Both the position numbers and the translations under genes were made by a program. DNA of 64,000 nt. It comes from Epiperipatus broadwayi (taxonomy: Eukaryota > Onychophora > Udeonychophora > Euonychophora > Peripatidae). The number at the start of each line of letters is the position of its first letter. Within the stretch, counting starts at the first letter, position 1. The notes under the pieces were generated by a model. That model made no database searches and had not been told where the DNA came from. It was given only the letters and a program-made list of their open reading frames with translations. The stretch lies in contig JAQFVV010006238.1 of NCBI GenBank assembly GCA_028023455.1, forward strand, positions 6,766,572-6,830,571, read 5' to 3'. Positions 21,225 through 33,294 of the stretch are shown here, in pieces.

Positions 21225-21425
21225 TAAAAATTATAATAAATAACTATCCCAACTAACTATAAAGTTTTAACCAATCAGACTGCCCATTAAATATATATAA
21301 AGATTATATGTAAGTTAAAAAGACATTGGCTTAACATGCAATCTGATTGGCTAATAATTTTAAAGTGGTTTGAGATTATTGTTGACATAAATATAGTCTG
21401 AGATTAATTGTAAATTAGTCATACT
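21225..21425. mobile_element. Small inverted-repeat element (MITE-like)
   Basis: AACTATAAAGTTTTAACCAATCAGA (21253) mirrors TCTGATTGGCTAATAATTTTAAAGTGGTT (21341) around a 60-bp AT-rich centre. No reading frame. The arms end in ordinary sequence, so the boundaries are approximate. Confidence 0.55.
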
Positions 21426-22635
21426 GAATCTAGATGAAGTAAATTTGATTTTTTTCAAATTCTAATCAGAGTTCTCAGTTTTCCAGACCACATATAATCC
21501 ATCTAACTGTCTAGTGCTCAGTAAATGGGTATTTAGCTATTCTTGAGTAAAGGTCAAACTAAAAATAAAAAAACAGCTTCAATCTCACTAGCTGGCAATT
21601 AAAAATTCCAATAAATAATGTTTTATTTTTTCTTCTTTATAAAGAGCTCTTGGTTAAGACCTATGTCCTTCTTGGTGGAACTTATGCCCATCAGCAATTA
21701 TTATATATATACATCTAGTTTCTTTTTGATTTTTATCAGCGTATCACTCTTTTCAACCCACCATGTCATAAACAAGTGCAGATGTTCAGAGTACCCTTTT
21801 TATTATGTATGCACTTCATAAACAACTTTTGTTCAAAGTAAATCCGATATCAAATACCTTAATTCCCAAATCCACATTGATAGCAAAATAGGGAATGTTT
21901 TCTATCGACGTTTAGCATATATAGATATATGTTTTTCAGGTATATATATATGCATTATTTTTAATCTTGTTAACATATATAGAATATGCACATTTTAAAA
22001 TATTATTTTTGCAAAATATATTTTTTTTCTCAATGGGTAATAGAGTGATATTTTTCAACTGAAGTCAACTTTCAGTTTGATAACACTAATGATGTCTGAA
22101 ATTTGGGTTATCAACTATCATCTTCTATTGCTCTCACAGACAGAAGAGCCAGTGTCACAAACCGTACTTATTTTTCTTTTTAGTTTTTTAACAACTCTTC
22201 TTTATAAATTACATTCTGAAAATTTAACTATTGATTTGTTTGGTGAGGTTTTAGTTTTAAAAGCGACTTTGACAGAAAAATAGGTTTCATAGACTTCACC
22301 TTGAGTTGAGTCTATGATAACCTCTGTGGTTAATGGCTTTATCTTTTTTTTTTATTCCACTAGCCTTAATTCAAAATAATTTAAAATACATAAAAAAAAA
22401 AGCAACAGATTAATAGATGTTTTCACCTCCATATCTATAATTATAAGTTGCAGTTTTCCAATTATTAACTGATATAATAAGGATAGCTAAAGTATTAACT
22501 TAATCTCTGTTTTTATTTTTATGAATAATTTTTTATTTCAGTGTGGAACATGATCACTTTTTTATATATATAAAATTTCTCCGCACCAATACTTAAGATA
22601 AATTTTATATATTTTATACAAATCAAATAAGTAGA
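21426..22635. other. AT-rich desert
   Basis: No supported feature. The short frames at 21618-21821 and 22077-22283 lack any recognisable family. Confidence 0.4.
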
Positions 22636-22639
22636 TCAT

Positions 22640-22740
22640 TAAAATAGTAATAGTACCCCGAGATGTCTCAAAGTTCAGACGCAATATTACTTCTGGAACC
22701 GGACTACAATAACGCTGCACTAATCCATTTAAAGCAAGTA
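22640..22740 (-). mobile_element. Possible tRNA-derived SINE remnant
   Basis: The minus strand reads TGGATTAGTGCAGCG, then TAGTCCGGTTCCAGAAG, the right order and spacing for A and B boxes. The stretch is also less AT-rich than its neighbours. Homology to the other SINEs here is weak. Confidence 0.3.
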
Positions 22741-23214
22741 CATAATTTTTTAATAAAAAGTTAATACCATTGATTATCTGTTCACAGCAAGAATGACAAA
22801 GTTATTCATGACCACGTTTTAAAGTTATTTTTTAATGCTTTGTCTTTAAATTTTTATATCAACTTATTATCTTATAAATAACTATATTCTTTTCATATTT
22901 CTTCTCTTTGCAGACATATTGATCACTATTTGCAGAGAGTAGTCAGTTAAACTCAAGTTAGGGCAGGGAACTGTCCATAGTACATAGACTTGGAGTTTTT
23001 CTGAGGGAAGTCAATATGGCTGAAAAAATTGAATTTATTAGAAGGATTCACAACATTTTTTTAACAATTTTTGTTATTGGTAATAACTACATATTTTAAA
23101 TCTCATCAATAATAACAGGTTATGAATTCTTATAATTATTGCATTATATTATTATTGTAAAAAGGTACAATATATATATATATAAATTTGATATTACTTT
23201 ACAAATAGCATAAT
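22741..23214. other. Spacer before the G-depleted tract
   Basis: Ordinary composition. TTTGCAG at 22914 followed downstream by ATGGCTGAAAAAATTG (23016) and GGTAATAA (about 23080) could be read as acceptor, start codon and donor of a tiny exon, but nothing else supports a gene. Confidence 0.3.
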
Positions 23215-25262
23215 ATATATATATATATATTTAAACAACAAAAAAATATTACAATAAAAAAAAATATAAACAACCATAAAAAAACACATAAATTATATAT
23301 ATATCATTAACAAACACTAATCATCTAAAATAATATACACTAAAAACCCACTAATAATTATCCCAATATATCTTTCAAACCCATCCTCTTTCCAAATATA
23401 AACATCCATCATACACCTGTATTCATACAACATAAAATATATTTTATAAATAATATTATGAAGTTAAAAGAACACTCTTTATTCATTTATAAAATTTTTC
23501 ATACACTAATTTTCAATCTAATAATATCTATTATATTTGACAACCATTCAACATATTTATTACAATACTTGATGATATTAACAAATAATAACATTTTATC
23601 TATATGATAAAATTAAAGATCCCAATATTACCAATTTATACTATAGACAAAATTCTTATAGAATTACATTATATATTAAAAAAAAATATACTCCCAAACA
23701 ACATGTAAACCATTATTATATTGATCATTTAATAAATTATTTATCACAATAAATAATAATGATGATGATGATGAAATATCATAATAATGATAATAATATA
23801 ATCATAATAATGATATAAATGAGACACCATCTTACAATAACTCACAACAATAAATTCATCTTTATAACTATAAAATTAATAAACTAATGATGATGATCAT
23901 CAAATCTCTTATAATATTCAATTTTATAAACCCATTTAAAATATTCATTCTAAATAATTAAGATAAATTATAATAAAGAATAACTTTAAATATATTTAAT
24001 TTTTAATAACATGATATCCATCTTAAAAATCTAAATTCATACACACACAATTTTATTCATTTAATATAATTACAAATTATTTATTCTCCATAACCTAATA
24101 CTAAAAATCAATTTACTATTATTTTCCAATATTCGATGTCAATATAAAATAATAATAATCAAATGATATGAATTAAAATAAATAAACAAAAACAAACACA
24201 ATATTCTAATAATAAAACCAATTAAATATAAATTATATTTTAACATACTACCTTTCTCCTTCTTTACAACACAATAAAAACTATAATAAAATCATAATAA
24301 CAAACAAACCTTCTTATATCTCAAATAAATAAATCAATATAAAATATCTAAAACTATTTAAAATTTTACACATAAAAACAAATATATTTATTCCATCAAT
24401 ACCCATTAACATTAACAACATTATTAAAATCACATCAAAAAACTAAACCAAATAAAAAAAACTTTTTTCATAACAAAAAAAAAATATAATTTTTAAACAA
24501 CAAGATAAAATAAAAAAAAACATAACAATATCTAATTCATTATCATTACATCTGAAGAACAATTAAAAAAACATTTCAACCTTACAATATAAAAAATAAT
24601 AAAAATTATTTAAAGAAATATTTATTTGAATATCAAAACTATAGACCAATAAACAAAAAAATTAATAATTTTAATAAAAAAAAAAACAAAAACTTAAATT
24701 CAATTTAACATTTCCACACAACAACAAAAAAAAAAACAACTAAGAAACAAATTTTTTCAATTCCTATACACTTTGATCTCACCATTAAAAAAAATATAAA
24801 ACTTTAAAAATCCCTAAAATAATCACAAATGATTACAATAATATTTTTCTCCTTCCATCCATCATAAAAGATAAAAAAAAATAAATTTAAATTACATTTT
24901 ATAAAGACCAAAACAACACGAGACATTATAACAACAATTCACCAAAAAACATTTTAAATACTATAAAAAACAACTTTCATTCCCCATCTTAAATAATAAA
25001 AATTTTTCACAAAAAAATACCCCTTTAAAAAACCCCATTTCGAAAAAAAAAACAAACAAAACAATTTGACACTCTCAAATTAAATACTTAAATAGACCTT
25101 AAAATTCAACTGACTGACAAAAAATTTTTTAACCAAACACAAACTTTATCACAACCACAATTTGACTAATGACACACCACAACCCCTTAAAAAAAGAAAC
25201 AACAAACCACCACAAACACCAGACCCTTTCCCACAACATCTCGATCCACTTTTTTAAAAAAT
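23215..25262. other. Two-kilobase tract nearly devoid of G on the + strand
   Basis: Counting by eye over 23281-25260 gives about 55 G in 1980 bases, below 3 percent, while C is several times commoner. I find no GG and no GC dinucleotide in that span. Almost every surviving G is in GA, with about four in GT. The edges are abrupt: GC appears at 23207 and GG at 25266. There is no open frame or repeat structure beyond short ATG/GAT runs. The pattern matches wholesale G-to-A (C-to-T on the minus strand) change sparing TC on the minus strand, or an assembly artefact. Confidence 0.85.
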
Positions 25263-25490
25263 TCAAGGAAATCAAATCATACATCACGTGACTTAATAAT
25301 TAACTCCTTAATAGTTAACTTAATAGTTAACTATTAAATAAATGCTGGACTTGAGCTGATATTTTTAGATCTAATGTCTGAATATCCTAGCACCTCACTG
25401 ACAACAGCCATGGCTAGAAACTGGTCTGAGGATAGGGATATTTCAAAAAGCTTAAGAGCTATTAACACTCATTATGTAACATATATATTA
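25263..25490 (+). mobile_element. R4 hammerhead element, copy 1
   Basis: Starts AAATCAAATCATACATCACGTGACTTAAT, matching 48771 onward, and ends AGAGCTATTAACACTCATTATG, matching 48948 onward. In between lies a ribozyme at 25392-25432. The terminal CATCACGTGAC resembles the R3 termini, so R3 and R4 look like branches of one family. It sits immediately beside the G-depleted tract. Confidence 0.65.
25392..25432 (+). ncRNA. Hammerhead motif (R4), G8A
   Basis: CCTCA, CTGACAA (25398-25404), stem II AGCC/GGCT, GAAA (25417-25420), AC-TG-GT, C25426, TGAGG. Stem I is a perfect 5 bp. The base at position 8 is A instead of G, as in 17315-17356 and 48886. Confidence 0.52.
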
Positions 25491-27769
25491 TAACAAAACC
25501 CTATTTACCTCTCACCAGACAGGTGTGTACTACCGAATAGGTATATGATGTATCAATATACGTGTCTGTGTATTTTTATTTAATTAAGTGATTTGACATA
25601 AAATATTCTTATTCAAACTTACGGGTTATTCTCACAACTGTAATATATCCCCAACATGTATTTATGGTCATCCAAAGGACACCAAGCACCAATCCTATAC
25701 GAATATAAGAATTACGCGAAGTGGACATATTACCAACAAGAATACTATTTACATAATGTGAGAGAGGTTTTGACCATCAGCTAGCTCAGTCTCATGGTCG
25801 GGTGGTGTCACAGCCGTGAGTAGCTACGAATGAGGTTAAGAGTTCTCTTTTATTTTTATTTTTAAACATAAAATAAATAAAATAATCATGAAATAAATAA
25901 ATGGATTTATAAACAATTAAACTAAGTCAATACTCTACTTTCTTGATATATTTATTTAATATTATAAAAAAAAACAATATTTAGCACTCTGTCATTTCAA
26001 ACTGCAATCATACATCATCCTTTTTAATAGATCTCTCATACATATTTCAAGTAGTGAAGGTCGATATTACGAAAAGTTTGTATCATGTGACTTTCAACAC
26101 TAGTTACTTTCTTACGTCCATAATGGAATGAAGCTTTATAGAAATCTTATAAAGTTAGTTCGCACATCACCACTGATTATTGAAAATACAAATTTTTTTT
26201 TTTTATAAAGAATATTTATAAAGATCAATGATTAAAGTTCTTTACCTAACCTTCCTGGGAAGTAGTAGAAGCAATTTTTATTTATTTATTATATAGTTCC
26301 ATTCCGCAGATAAATTAGGCAATTCAAGGTAATGATTCAAGATCTTTAGGTCCGTTGGCCAATGAGGTTCATTTGATTCCACACTGGAATTATGCATTGT
26401 TTCGAGGCATCATGGTTTTATTGAAGCAGCTGCAGCAGGTTGGAATCAGGGGCCTGAATCCGATGCGGCTTCTCCTACCCCGAGATTTCTTTTGAAATCG
26501 CCATTATATTTTTAAATACTAAAACCGTTTAGGTGTTCACTATTGTAGCTCTGCCAGAAAAAGATCCTATGCATTCTGGATGGTTCGCTTTTATAGCTCC
26601 CTCCATTCATTCTAAAAGCTTTTTTATCTCACTTCCAATTTTCAATGTGGAATAACCAGATCTGTTAGACATGCAAAAACTTGTGTCATAGCTTCTATTG
26701 TAATATAACAGAAAATAAAATCTCATTCTGCCGAAAAACTCTAGTTTTTTCAACATGAAACAAAAATCTCATTTCTCTCTTTTCACTACTTAATTCATTC
26801 ATACACGCATTTGTCACACACACATATAATCATTTAAAATGACAGAGTCCCCCCCCCATGTTTATGTATTTGTAACCACCACCATGTATTAAACAAAAAT
26901 TAAATATTATATATACCTACATCTATATATGTTTGCCGATTAAATAATTTATTGGTGACTGGGTTCGAACCCATTCTGTCACAATATATATACACACAGC
27001 AAGTATCAAGTCATATCAACTATTATTTAAAAAAAAAAGCTAATGAAGATGTGTCACTTATTTTAATAGTACAGGACCTGATCATTATAAACCTTTTTTA
27101 ATCATTGTCTAATCATTGCTTTTTACTAACTTTGATAAGTGTATTAGTCAAGTATATTATTCACCATTTGCTCACCCATCAATTCCAATCTTAACCATTT
27201 TTCTTTCCATTTGTGTTTTTGATTGGGAAAGCAAAATGTACATAACACTTATGAGATATTACTAATGATTTACTTATGAAATATATATAACAAACATATC
27301 CAATTTTTCAACATATTTGCATATTTCATTGAAGAAATTTTGCATAATTTGAATACATATTTTATCTTTTATTAAAATTGATTTAGACAAGCCAGTTGTT
27401 ATATTTTAAGTTTTAATTAAACTCAGTTAATATTGACACTATCATAAATCTTTCATAACCTTTATGAATTGGTTCAATGCAAAATGATTAGCTCTGAACC
27501 AAGATGGTAGTCAAATCTTTTTAAAGTAAAAAATGCTCTGCTCCATGGATGGCATTGATGCTTGACTAAATTACTTTTAACAGCAATTGCTCTTTTTTGT
27601 TAAAACATATTTTATAACCATGTATTTTAGTCTCAGATTGTTTGATGGCAAATACTATTTTAAATGCAGTTGCATATTACTATTACTGTGGTGTACGACT
27701 CTGCACCATATTATGTATATTGGAGGGAGCAAATTCCATAGGGAAAATTAGCCACTTATTTTTTGTTTA
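25491..27769. other. Unclassified region with two GC-richer islands
   Basis: Mostly AT-rich. 25740-25840 and 26340-26500 are visibly richer in G and C (for example GAAGCAGCTGCAGCAGG and GGGGCCTGAATCCGATGCGG) but contain no long frame. A tRNA T-arm-like hairpin stands at 26955-26985. C9 occurs at about 26850. Confidence 0.35.
26955..26985 (-). other. tRNA T-arm-like minihelix
   Basis: Minus strand GTGAC-AGAATGGGTTCGAACCCA-GTCACCA. GTGAC pairs with GTCAC, and GGGTTCGAACCC is a perfect B-box and T-loop with a CCA-like end. D and anticodon arms are absent. It could be a truncated tRNA-derived retroposon or chance. Confidence 0.35.
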
Positions 27770-28380
27770 TATGCCTTTCTCAGAATCTATAATTGTTTTA
27801 TCTTCAGAAAGTTTGGGTCAAAATGCTTGTAGATATAATTTCATATTATATCACTAATTATTATATTCATATTATCTTCCATTTTCTTAAAGTATTGATA
27901 ACATGCAAAACTGTGAACATTATTATCATCATAAAATTACTGTCTTCATATAAGCTCTTCAAGGTTGGTAACTGTTTCAGGTTCAGAAAGTTTGGGATCC
28001 AAACACCTATTTTTATAATTTCAGATTTGTTGATGAATATTATTACCTTTCACTGTTGTTTTAAGTAATGATATCATATAAAATTGTGGACATTATTATC
28101 ATTGTCATAGGCATAATGTATCTTGAAATAATTTCATATGTGTCACTATGAATCATATTATGTGTCAGTTATTTTAAATACTGATAGTAATAAACTTGTG
28201 AACATTAGTATTTTGTTCATATGCATTCTTTAGTTTGTAATTGTTTTATATTCAGAAAATGCAGAGAGAAAAATATTGATGCATTTTCCAGTTTATCAAT
28301 GATCTTATTATTATTATCTTCAAGTTCTTTTAAGTATTGATAGTATATAAAATTGGGAAATTACCATTGTCACCAAATAA
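27770..28380 (+). repeat. Degenerate tandem repeat
   Basis: The phrase AAGTATTGATA-CATATAAAATTGTGAACATTATTATCAT recurs near 27891, 28065, 28177 and 28331, and TTCAGAAAGTTTGGG near 27803 and 27981. Spacing varies from about 110 to 175 bp, so this is an old, uneven array. The short frames at 27642-28068 are accidental products of it. Confidence 0.6.
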
Positions 28381-28904
28381 TTTTAATTGATTTTCTCACT
28401 TTATTTGCAACTGGGTCATTTGAAAACATTTGACATATTATATTGGTCCATTGGATTAACCAATATTAGATAATTAACTGGATTGTAGATATTAAACCTG
28501 GTTGAAATATGAAAATAGTTCAATGCTTTGTCCAAAATATATTCAAGGCAAAATCAGAAGAAAAAGCAGGATTATCACCATATAATATATCTCATATTAG
28601 TATTCATCAGGAAATTAGGATAATGGAAATTTGTTGAAGATTCTCATTCAAAATATATGATTAGTGATGTAGTTTGAAACAAATTAGCGAAATCGGAAAG
28701 ATAGCTAAGGCATTTCATTTCATATTCGTAGTACACACAAAGCAGAAGTAATATAGTTAATATTAATATTAATTCATCATTTTGTATTTATTTATTACGT
28801 GATTTGTTTCACTGACATTTTATTGACATACTGAAAGTAGCAAACTAATCAACAGATCCATTAAAATGACCAAAGCAGGTTTTTCTTTTTGTAAATAAAA
28901 AAAG
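28381..28904. other. Unclassified AT-rich spacer
   Basis: No supported features. Confidence 0.4.
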
Positions 28905-29010
28905 ACATCTGACTTTATTACTCAGGAACTGTGAATGCCAGATTCGATTCTGAAACATTCCAATTCAAACTCATACACTCTATCAACCGTGCCTAACCAT
29001 GTGGACTTTT
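28905..29010 (-). mobile_element. tRNA-derived SINE remnant
   Basis: The minus strand shows GGTTGATAGAGTGTATGAG and, about 40 bases on, GAATCGAATCTGGCATTC, corresponding to A and B boxes. The rest of the cloverleaf does not fold cleanly. Confidence 0.45.
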
Positions 29011-29754
29011 TACAAATGAAAATGGGCAAATGGATTCAGAAACTTTTACATTTTTAATGTCCATAGTGAATCTCAATTTAAAAAACAGCTGATGTCTGTT
29101 TCCTCCTCTAAATTGTCTGCAGATATCTTTGAATTATTGCATATATTATATAGCAATATAGTTTAATTAGTTATCATGCAAACATAAAATGCCAGCATGC
29201 TTGCTTTATGAGTTATAACATAAAATGGAACTGTGTTTTGTATTTTATTCATGATAAAATAATGTGTCAACATTACCTTCTATTGACACTTGAAGAGATT
29301 TAGACTGTAGCCATGATTCCTAAGAATATCTTCAAGTGATATTCTAAAATTTCATAATAGTAAAGAGAGTATTGAAGATAATATATGCCATAACTCATAA
29401 TAAAGATATGCTAGCAATTTCATACTTTTGTGTTGAATAGCTAAACCATGTACTATGTGACACATGCATTGAGTTATAAAAGGGCACTTCAGAAAGTTTG
29501 GAGACAGAACCAATCACTTTTTTTCTAAGATACTCTTATACTGCTTTAATAAAAAAGATAACAATTACATTACAATGATATAATGATTTGTAACCCATTA
29601 CTTCAAGTCATATCTCTAAACTATTTTTTTAAGATCAAGTATACAACAGTGCTTAGTCATTGTGATTACAGATGCATGGTATGACAAATGTTGATTCTCA
29701 AAGGATTATAAACTATTGGATTTGAAAATCTACATTTTTAATTCCATACTAGAG
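29011..29754. other. Unclassified spacer
   Basis: A stretch near 29190-29290 (GCATGCTTG, ATGAGTTATAACAT, AATGGAACTGTG) resembles 39340-39440 and may be an undefined dispersed repeat. Nothing else supported. Confidence 0.35.
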
Positions 29755-30880
29755 TGAAGAAGTAAGACATGCAATTAAATTTATGGAGAAAGAAAAAGCT
29801 CCAGATAATGGTGGAATTATAATTGATATATTAAAAGAAGCAGGTGAAGAAATAGAATTTTTTTTAGCAAAGTTATATACCATAAAAACTAAATGATAAA
29901 GTTGTACCAGATGATTGGAAGAATGCAACCTATCAGCCTTTTATCAGTTTTATACAAAATGTTTATTAAGATAATTACAACTTGTCTACAGAGAACATTG
30001 GATTTCCACCAACCAAAAGAACAAGCTGGATTTAAAAGTGAGTTTAGTACAGTAGATCATATTCAAGTATTGAGAGAAGTTATAGAAAGGACAAATGAAT
30101 ATGAGTTGCCATTATGTTTTGGATTTGTAGATTATGATAAGGCATTTGATTCTATAAACATTTCTTCAGTGATTAAAGCATTGGATCATCAAGGTATAGA
30201 TCCAGGATATTGTCATATTTTTAAAAAAATATTTATAAAAATGCAACAGCGACAATTAGATTACATAATGATAGTAGGAAAGTCAACATTCAGAAAAGTG
30301 TAAGACAGGGTGACTCCATATTTCCAAAACCTTTTACAGCAGTGCTGCAAGAAGTATTTTGTGGATTAAAATGAGAGGCTAAAGGAGTGAAAGTAATTGG
30401 AGATTATTTAAGTCATTTAGATTTTTCAGATGATGTAGTTGTTTTTGAAAATAATGTTTTAGAGCTGCAGGAAATGTTGCAAGAGTTATCAGATGAAAGT
30501 AGAAAAGTAGGAGTAAAGATAAATGTTAAAAAGACTAAAATAATGTTTAATGGATTTTCTCAAAATATGAAAATAAAGACTGATTATGAAGAGTTAGAAG
30601 AAGTTAACAGTTACAAATACCTGGTCAGATTATTAATACAGATAGAAACACAATGGATAAAATTATTCGTAGAATTAAACTTAGTTGGAGTGCTTTTGGT
30701 AGAAGTAACTTTGTAATAAAAGAAAATATGTTTATGTGTTTGAAAAAGATTTTTAATAAATGTGTTTTACCAATTCCTACTTATGAATCTGAGACTTGGA
30801 CACTTAATAGACAAATAATACAGAGACCTCAGATAACACTCAAAGAAGTATGGAGAGATGCATGTTGGGAATAACAAGTA
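29755..30880 (+). pseudogene. Reverse transcriptase (RTE LINE), broken
   Basis: Non-LTR reverse transcriptase that would copy element RNA at a nicked target. Visible in order: EEVRHAIKFM and KEKAPDN (fingers, 29757-29810), QPKEQAGFKSEFSTVDHIQ (30010-30070), FGFVDYDKAFDSI (palm motif A with catalytic D, 30120-30155), a VRQGDSIF motif B in another frame (30301-30325), HLDFSDDVVVF (motif C, FSDD at 30423-30434), GVKINVKKTKIMFNG, ITW-type thumb and LPIPTYESETWTLN (30770-30820). Stops and frameshifts split it into at least three frames. The catalytic aspartates are still encoded, but the gene cannot be translated whole. Confidence 0.85.
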
Positions 30881-31172
30881 GAGATTGAAAATGCAATATA
30901 TGGGTAAGAGAATAAACAGGTGTTACTGACCTTTTTGAAACAAGTGGAGTTGGGCTGGACATATTGCTAGAAGAGATGATAATAAATGGACAATTGAAAT
31001 CTTGAACTTGATTGCAAGAGATTGTAAAAGACCCAGAAAGAGATCACGTATGAGAAAGGGTGCAGGGGTGATGTGAAGAAGAGAAACTAAAGATAAGAGA
31101 AGATGGATTGAACTTGGAAAGACTTTCATTCTGCAATGTATTGATAAGGGTTGATGATGATGATGATGACTA
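29755..31172 (+). mobile_element. RTE-type LINE, 5'-truncated
   Basis: Carries the RT fingers (KEKAPDNGG, cf. KGKAPGND in the copy at 57350-60106), palm and thumb, then a 3' tail with AGATTGTAAAAGACCCAGAAAG, GGTGCAGGGG, AGAAGATGGATTGAAC and a terminal GAT/TGA trinucleotide run at 31153-31169. This tail recurs at 4314-4482, 35470-35890, 38165-38330, 52860-53480, 54740-55735 and 57350. The 3' microsatellite-like end, RT motifs and lack of RNase H fit the RTE clade, whose endonuclease proteins are often annotated as craniofacial development protein 2-like. The endonuclease half is missing. Confidence 0.85.
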
Positions 31173-31744
31173 GAGTGATGATTCAAAAAGATATCTATAT
31201 TAATTGAAATACCTAACAATTGTGATGATTTTTGTTTGAAAAAAAAAAAAGATCATCAAATCGAGAAAAGTAAAATTTTTTTAAAATTCTAATTAAGAAT
31301 TTTGGTGCGCAGCACAATGACTTTTTTTTTTTGCAATAAACATAATGGTTCACAAATATTATGATAAATATGAAAATTATAATCTAAGGTGTGGCAGTTT
31401 AAATCAATTGTTAATGTGTGACATTATAGAAATTATATTATATTGCAAAGACTAATCTATATATTAAAAAAGCATGTATAGGATGAATAAAGTTATTTTG
31501 CAAAATGACATTGTATATCTTTATGAATGAAAAAGAATGCAAATGGCTCCAAAAATATGTTTTGCTATAAACCAAATCCTGTCATTTGTCTCCAACCAAT
31601 CTCAGAATTCAATGTTTGTTATTGTTCTCTTTACTGGTCTAATAATTACCGTATTAAATCAGAGTACATTGATGACATAGTTTATATTGAAATATCTCAT
31701 AGAAATTATGTCTACATTTCTTTTTCTAATCATATGTGATTGGA
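31173..31744. other. AT-rich spacer
   Basis: No supported feature. The 70-codon frame at 31527-31739 is unrecognised. Confidence 0.4.
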
Positions 31745-31850
31745 AGTTTACAAAAAGATTGAGTATCAAAGTGGTTAAACCAGACTACGATCCATAGATC
31801 CTGAGCTCAGAATTTGCTACTCTACCATAGTAGCAAACCAGGTAACATAA
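31745..31850 (-). mobile_element. tRNA-derived SINE remnant
   Basis: The minus strand reads ATGGTAGAGTAGC, AGCTCAGGATC, GGATCGTAGTCTGG, similar in order to 35320-35410, 55470-55560 and the plus-strand copy at 60815. Confidence 0.5.
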
Positions 31851-31899
31851 TTTCAAAAAAAGTTAATGTATATGGTGTTACTTTGCTGCAGTCTATTGT

Positions 31900-32045
31900 A
31901 AGCTTGAATAATCAATATATATTGAATGATAGTGCTTGTTAAATCTATATTTAAAGTTACCCTATCTATATACTTCAAATAGTTTCTGGCTTATGCTCTT
32001 CATCAGTGAGAAATTTGGAGTTGAAATAAAATATTAGTATTTTTT
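31900..32045 (-). mobile_element. R3 relic with hammerhead remnant
   Basis: TAAGCTTGAATAATCAAT at the left end and AGTTTCTGGCTTATGCTCTTC to the right match R3 in minus orientation. The ribozyme (31976-32012) keeps CTGATGA (32006-32000) and GAAAC (31986-31982), but the cleavage triplet has become TTT and stem I is damaged. Confidence 0.5.
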
Positions 32046-32555
32046 CACCCAATGTATCCATCAATCTAATACCTTTTACTTTTTTGTTTATTACCAAAAT
32101 ATCAGTGTGAAATTTAAAAAAAAAATCTTAAAAGTTTGAATCCAAGCCAAGCAGCTTAAATAATGATTGACATCAATTCAATAGCTACATATTTTGATAT
32201 CATCAGATTTTAAAAGAACTATAGTCAAAAACTTGTCTGGTGATATAAACAGAGTAGCAGTGGGTATAGATTTATTAAGATATACTATCGGGTATCGCAA
32301 ATAGAATATATAGTAATAATGCAGTATAAAATCGAGTGTTTTGTAAAGGATTGCTAAGTTCTGGCTCACATAATATATTTAAACAATGTAAGACCTGATG
32401 CATGAATAAAATGAAGAATGAAACATAGATTTCCTAGCCATATATTATTATCTGTGCTTAAATGCTATTGTAAGAAAAGCTATGAACGAATAAGTCTTCA
32501 TTGAAGCTTAGCACTTTAAAGGGCAAAGTGTGACCTCATATTCATAGCACTGAGA
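32046..32555. other. AT-rich spacer
   Basis: No supported features. Confidence 0.4.
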
Positions 32556-32982
32556 TATCCATAATTGGGTTCACATGTATCTATATATAGACAGTAAATT
32601 TATTTAAGTATATTCAAATCATATTACCCATTTTTTGAAAGGGAGAAGCAGCATTAGAGTTGTTGGTTCTATGCCACAATTCTTTGATATTTATTTCACT
32701 CGTTGCATGCAGTGTTCGTGCATTACTACAGAACCATTAAAATGATTAATCAATGGCTCACAGAACAATTAGATTACTATGCTTATGCTATCAAGTCATC
32801 CTTTGAATTCATAAATATAATTAAAAGTTCAAAATTAGTAATCCAACATATAATAGTATCTCTTATCATAACCAAACTTTATGACTCCCTAAACAGAAAG
32901 CATCCTATTAATATAGTAAAATCAGAATTTCTCAAATCTAATTATTCCCTAACATATTTTTATTTTTTTCCCTTTACTTTTT

Positions 32983-32990
32983 TGCATTTC

Positions 32991-33026
<36 letters not shown>

Positions 33027-33034
33027 GAAATGCT
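32983..33034. repeat. TA-core palindrome
   Basis: GCATTTCTTC, then a TA run, then GAAGAAATGC: a perfect palindrome of about 50 bp, followed by a second TA run at 33049-33075. It could extrude a cruciform. Such AT palindromes are also prone to assembly error. Confidence 0.8.
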
Positions 33035-33046
33035 ATAAATATAAAG

Positions 33047-33077
<31 letters not shown>

Positions 33078-33099
33078 CTTTAAAAGATAGAGGAAATTC

Positions 33100-33145
33100 A
33101 AATCACTCTGAGGAAGGCTGCAGGACAGTTGAAACTGTCAGGAAA
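33100..33145 (+). ncRNA. Hammerhead-like motif upstream of PLE, weak
   Basis: CTGAGGA (33108-33114), a stem-loop with CTG/CAG arms, GAAA (33131-33134), C-T-GTC with C33139. Core bases match and position 7 may vary. Stem I, however, pairs only 2 bp before a mismatch, so I call it a probable relic. Position just upstream of PLE coding remnants fits reports of hammerheads in PLE terminal repeats. Confidence 0.45.
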
Positions 33146-33294
33146 ATAAAGAAATCATTAAAAATATTTTTTAAAAATTAAATTTTTTTTTGCATTAAAG
33201 TGTATATGAGGAGAGTTAATGCAATATATATTCCCTAACATGTGTTAATTTTATAACAGACTGTCTTAACTGACTAGACAACATTGTTACTCTA

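Noticed and set aside
23016-23085. Possible first exon MAEKIEF with GGTAATAA donor
   Set aside because: Too short, no downstream exon, and the following 2 kb is the anomalous G-poor tract.
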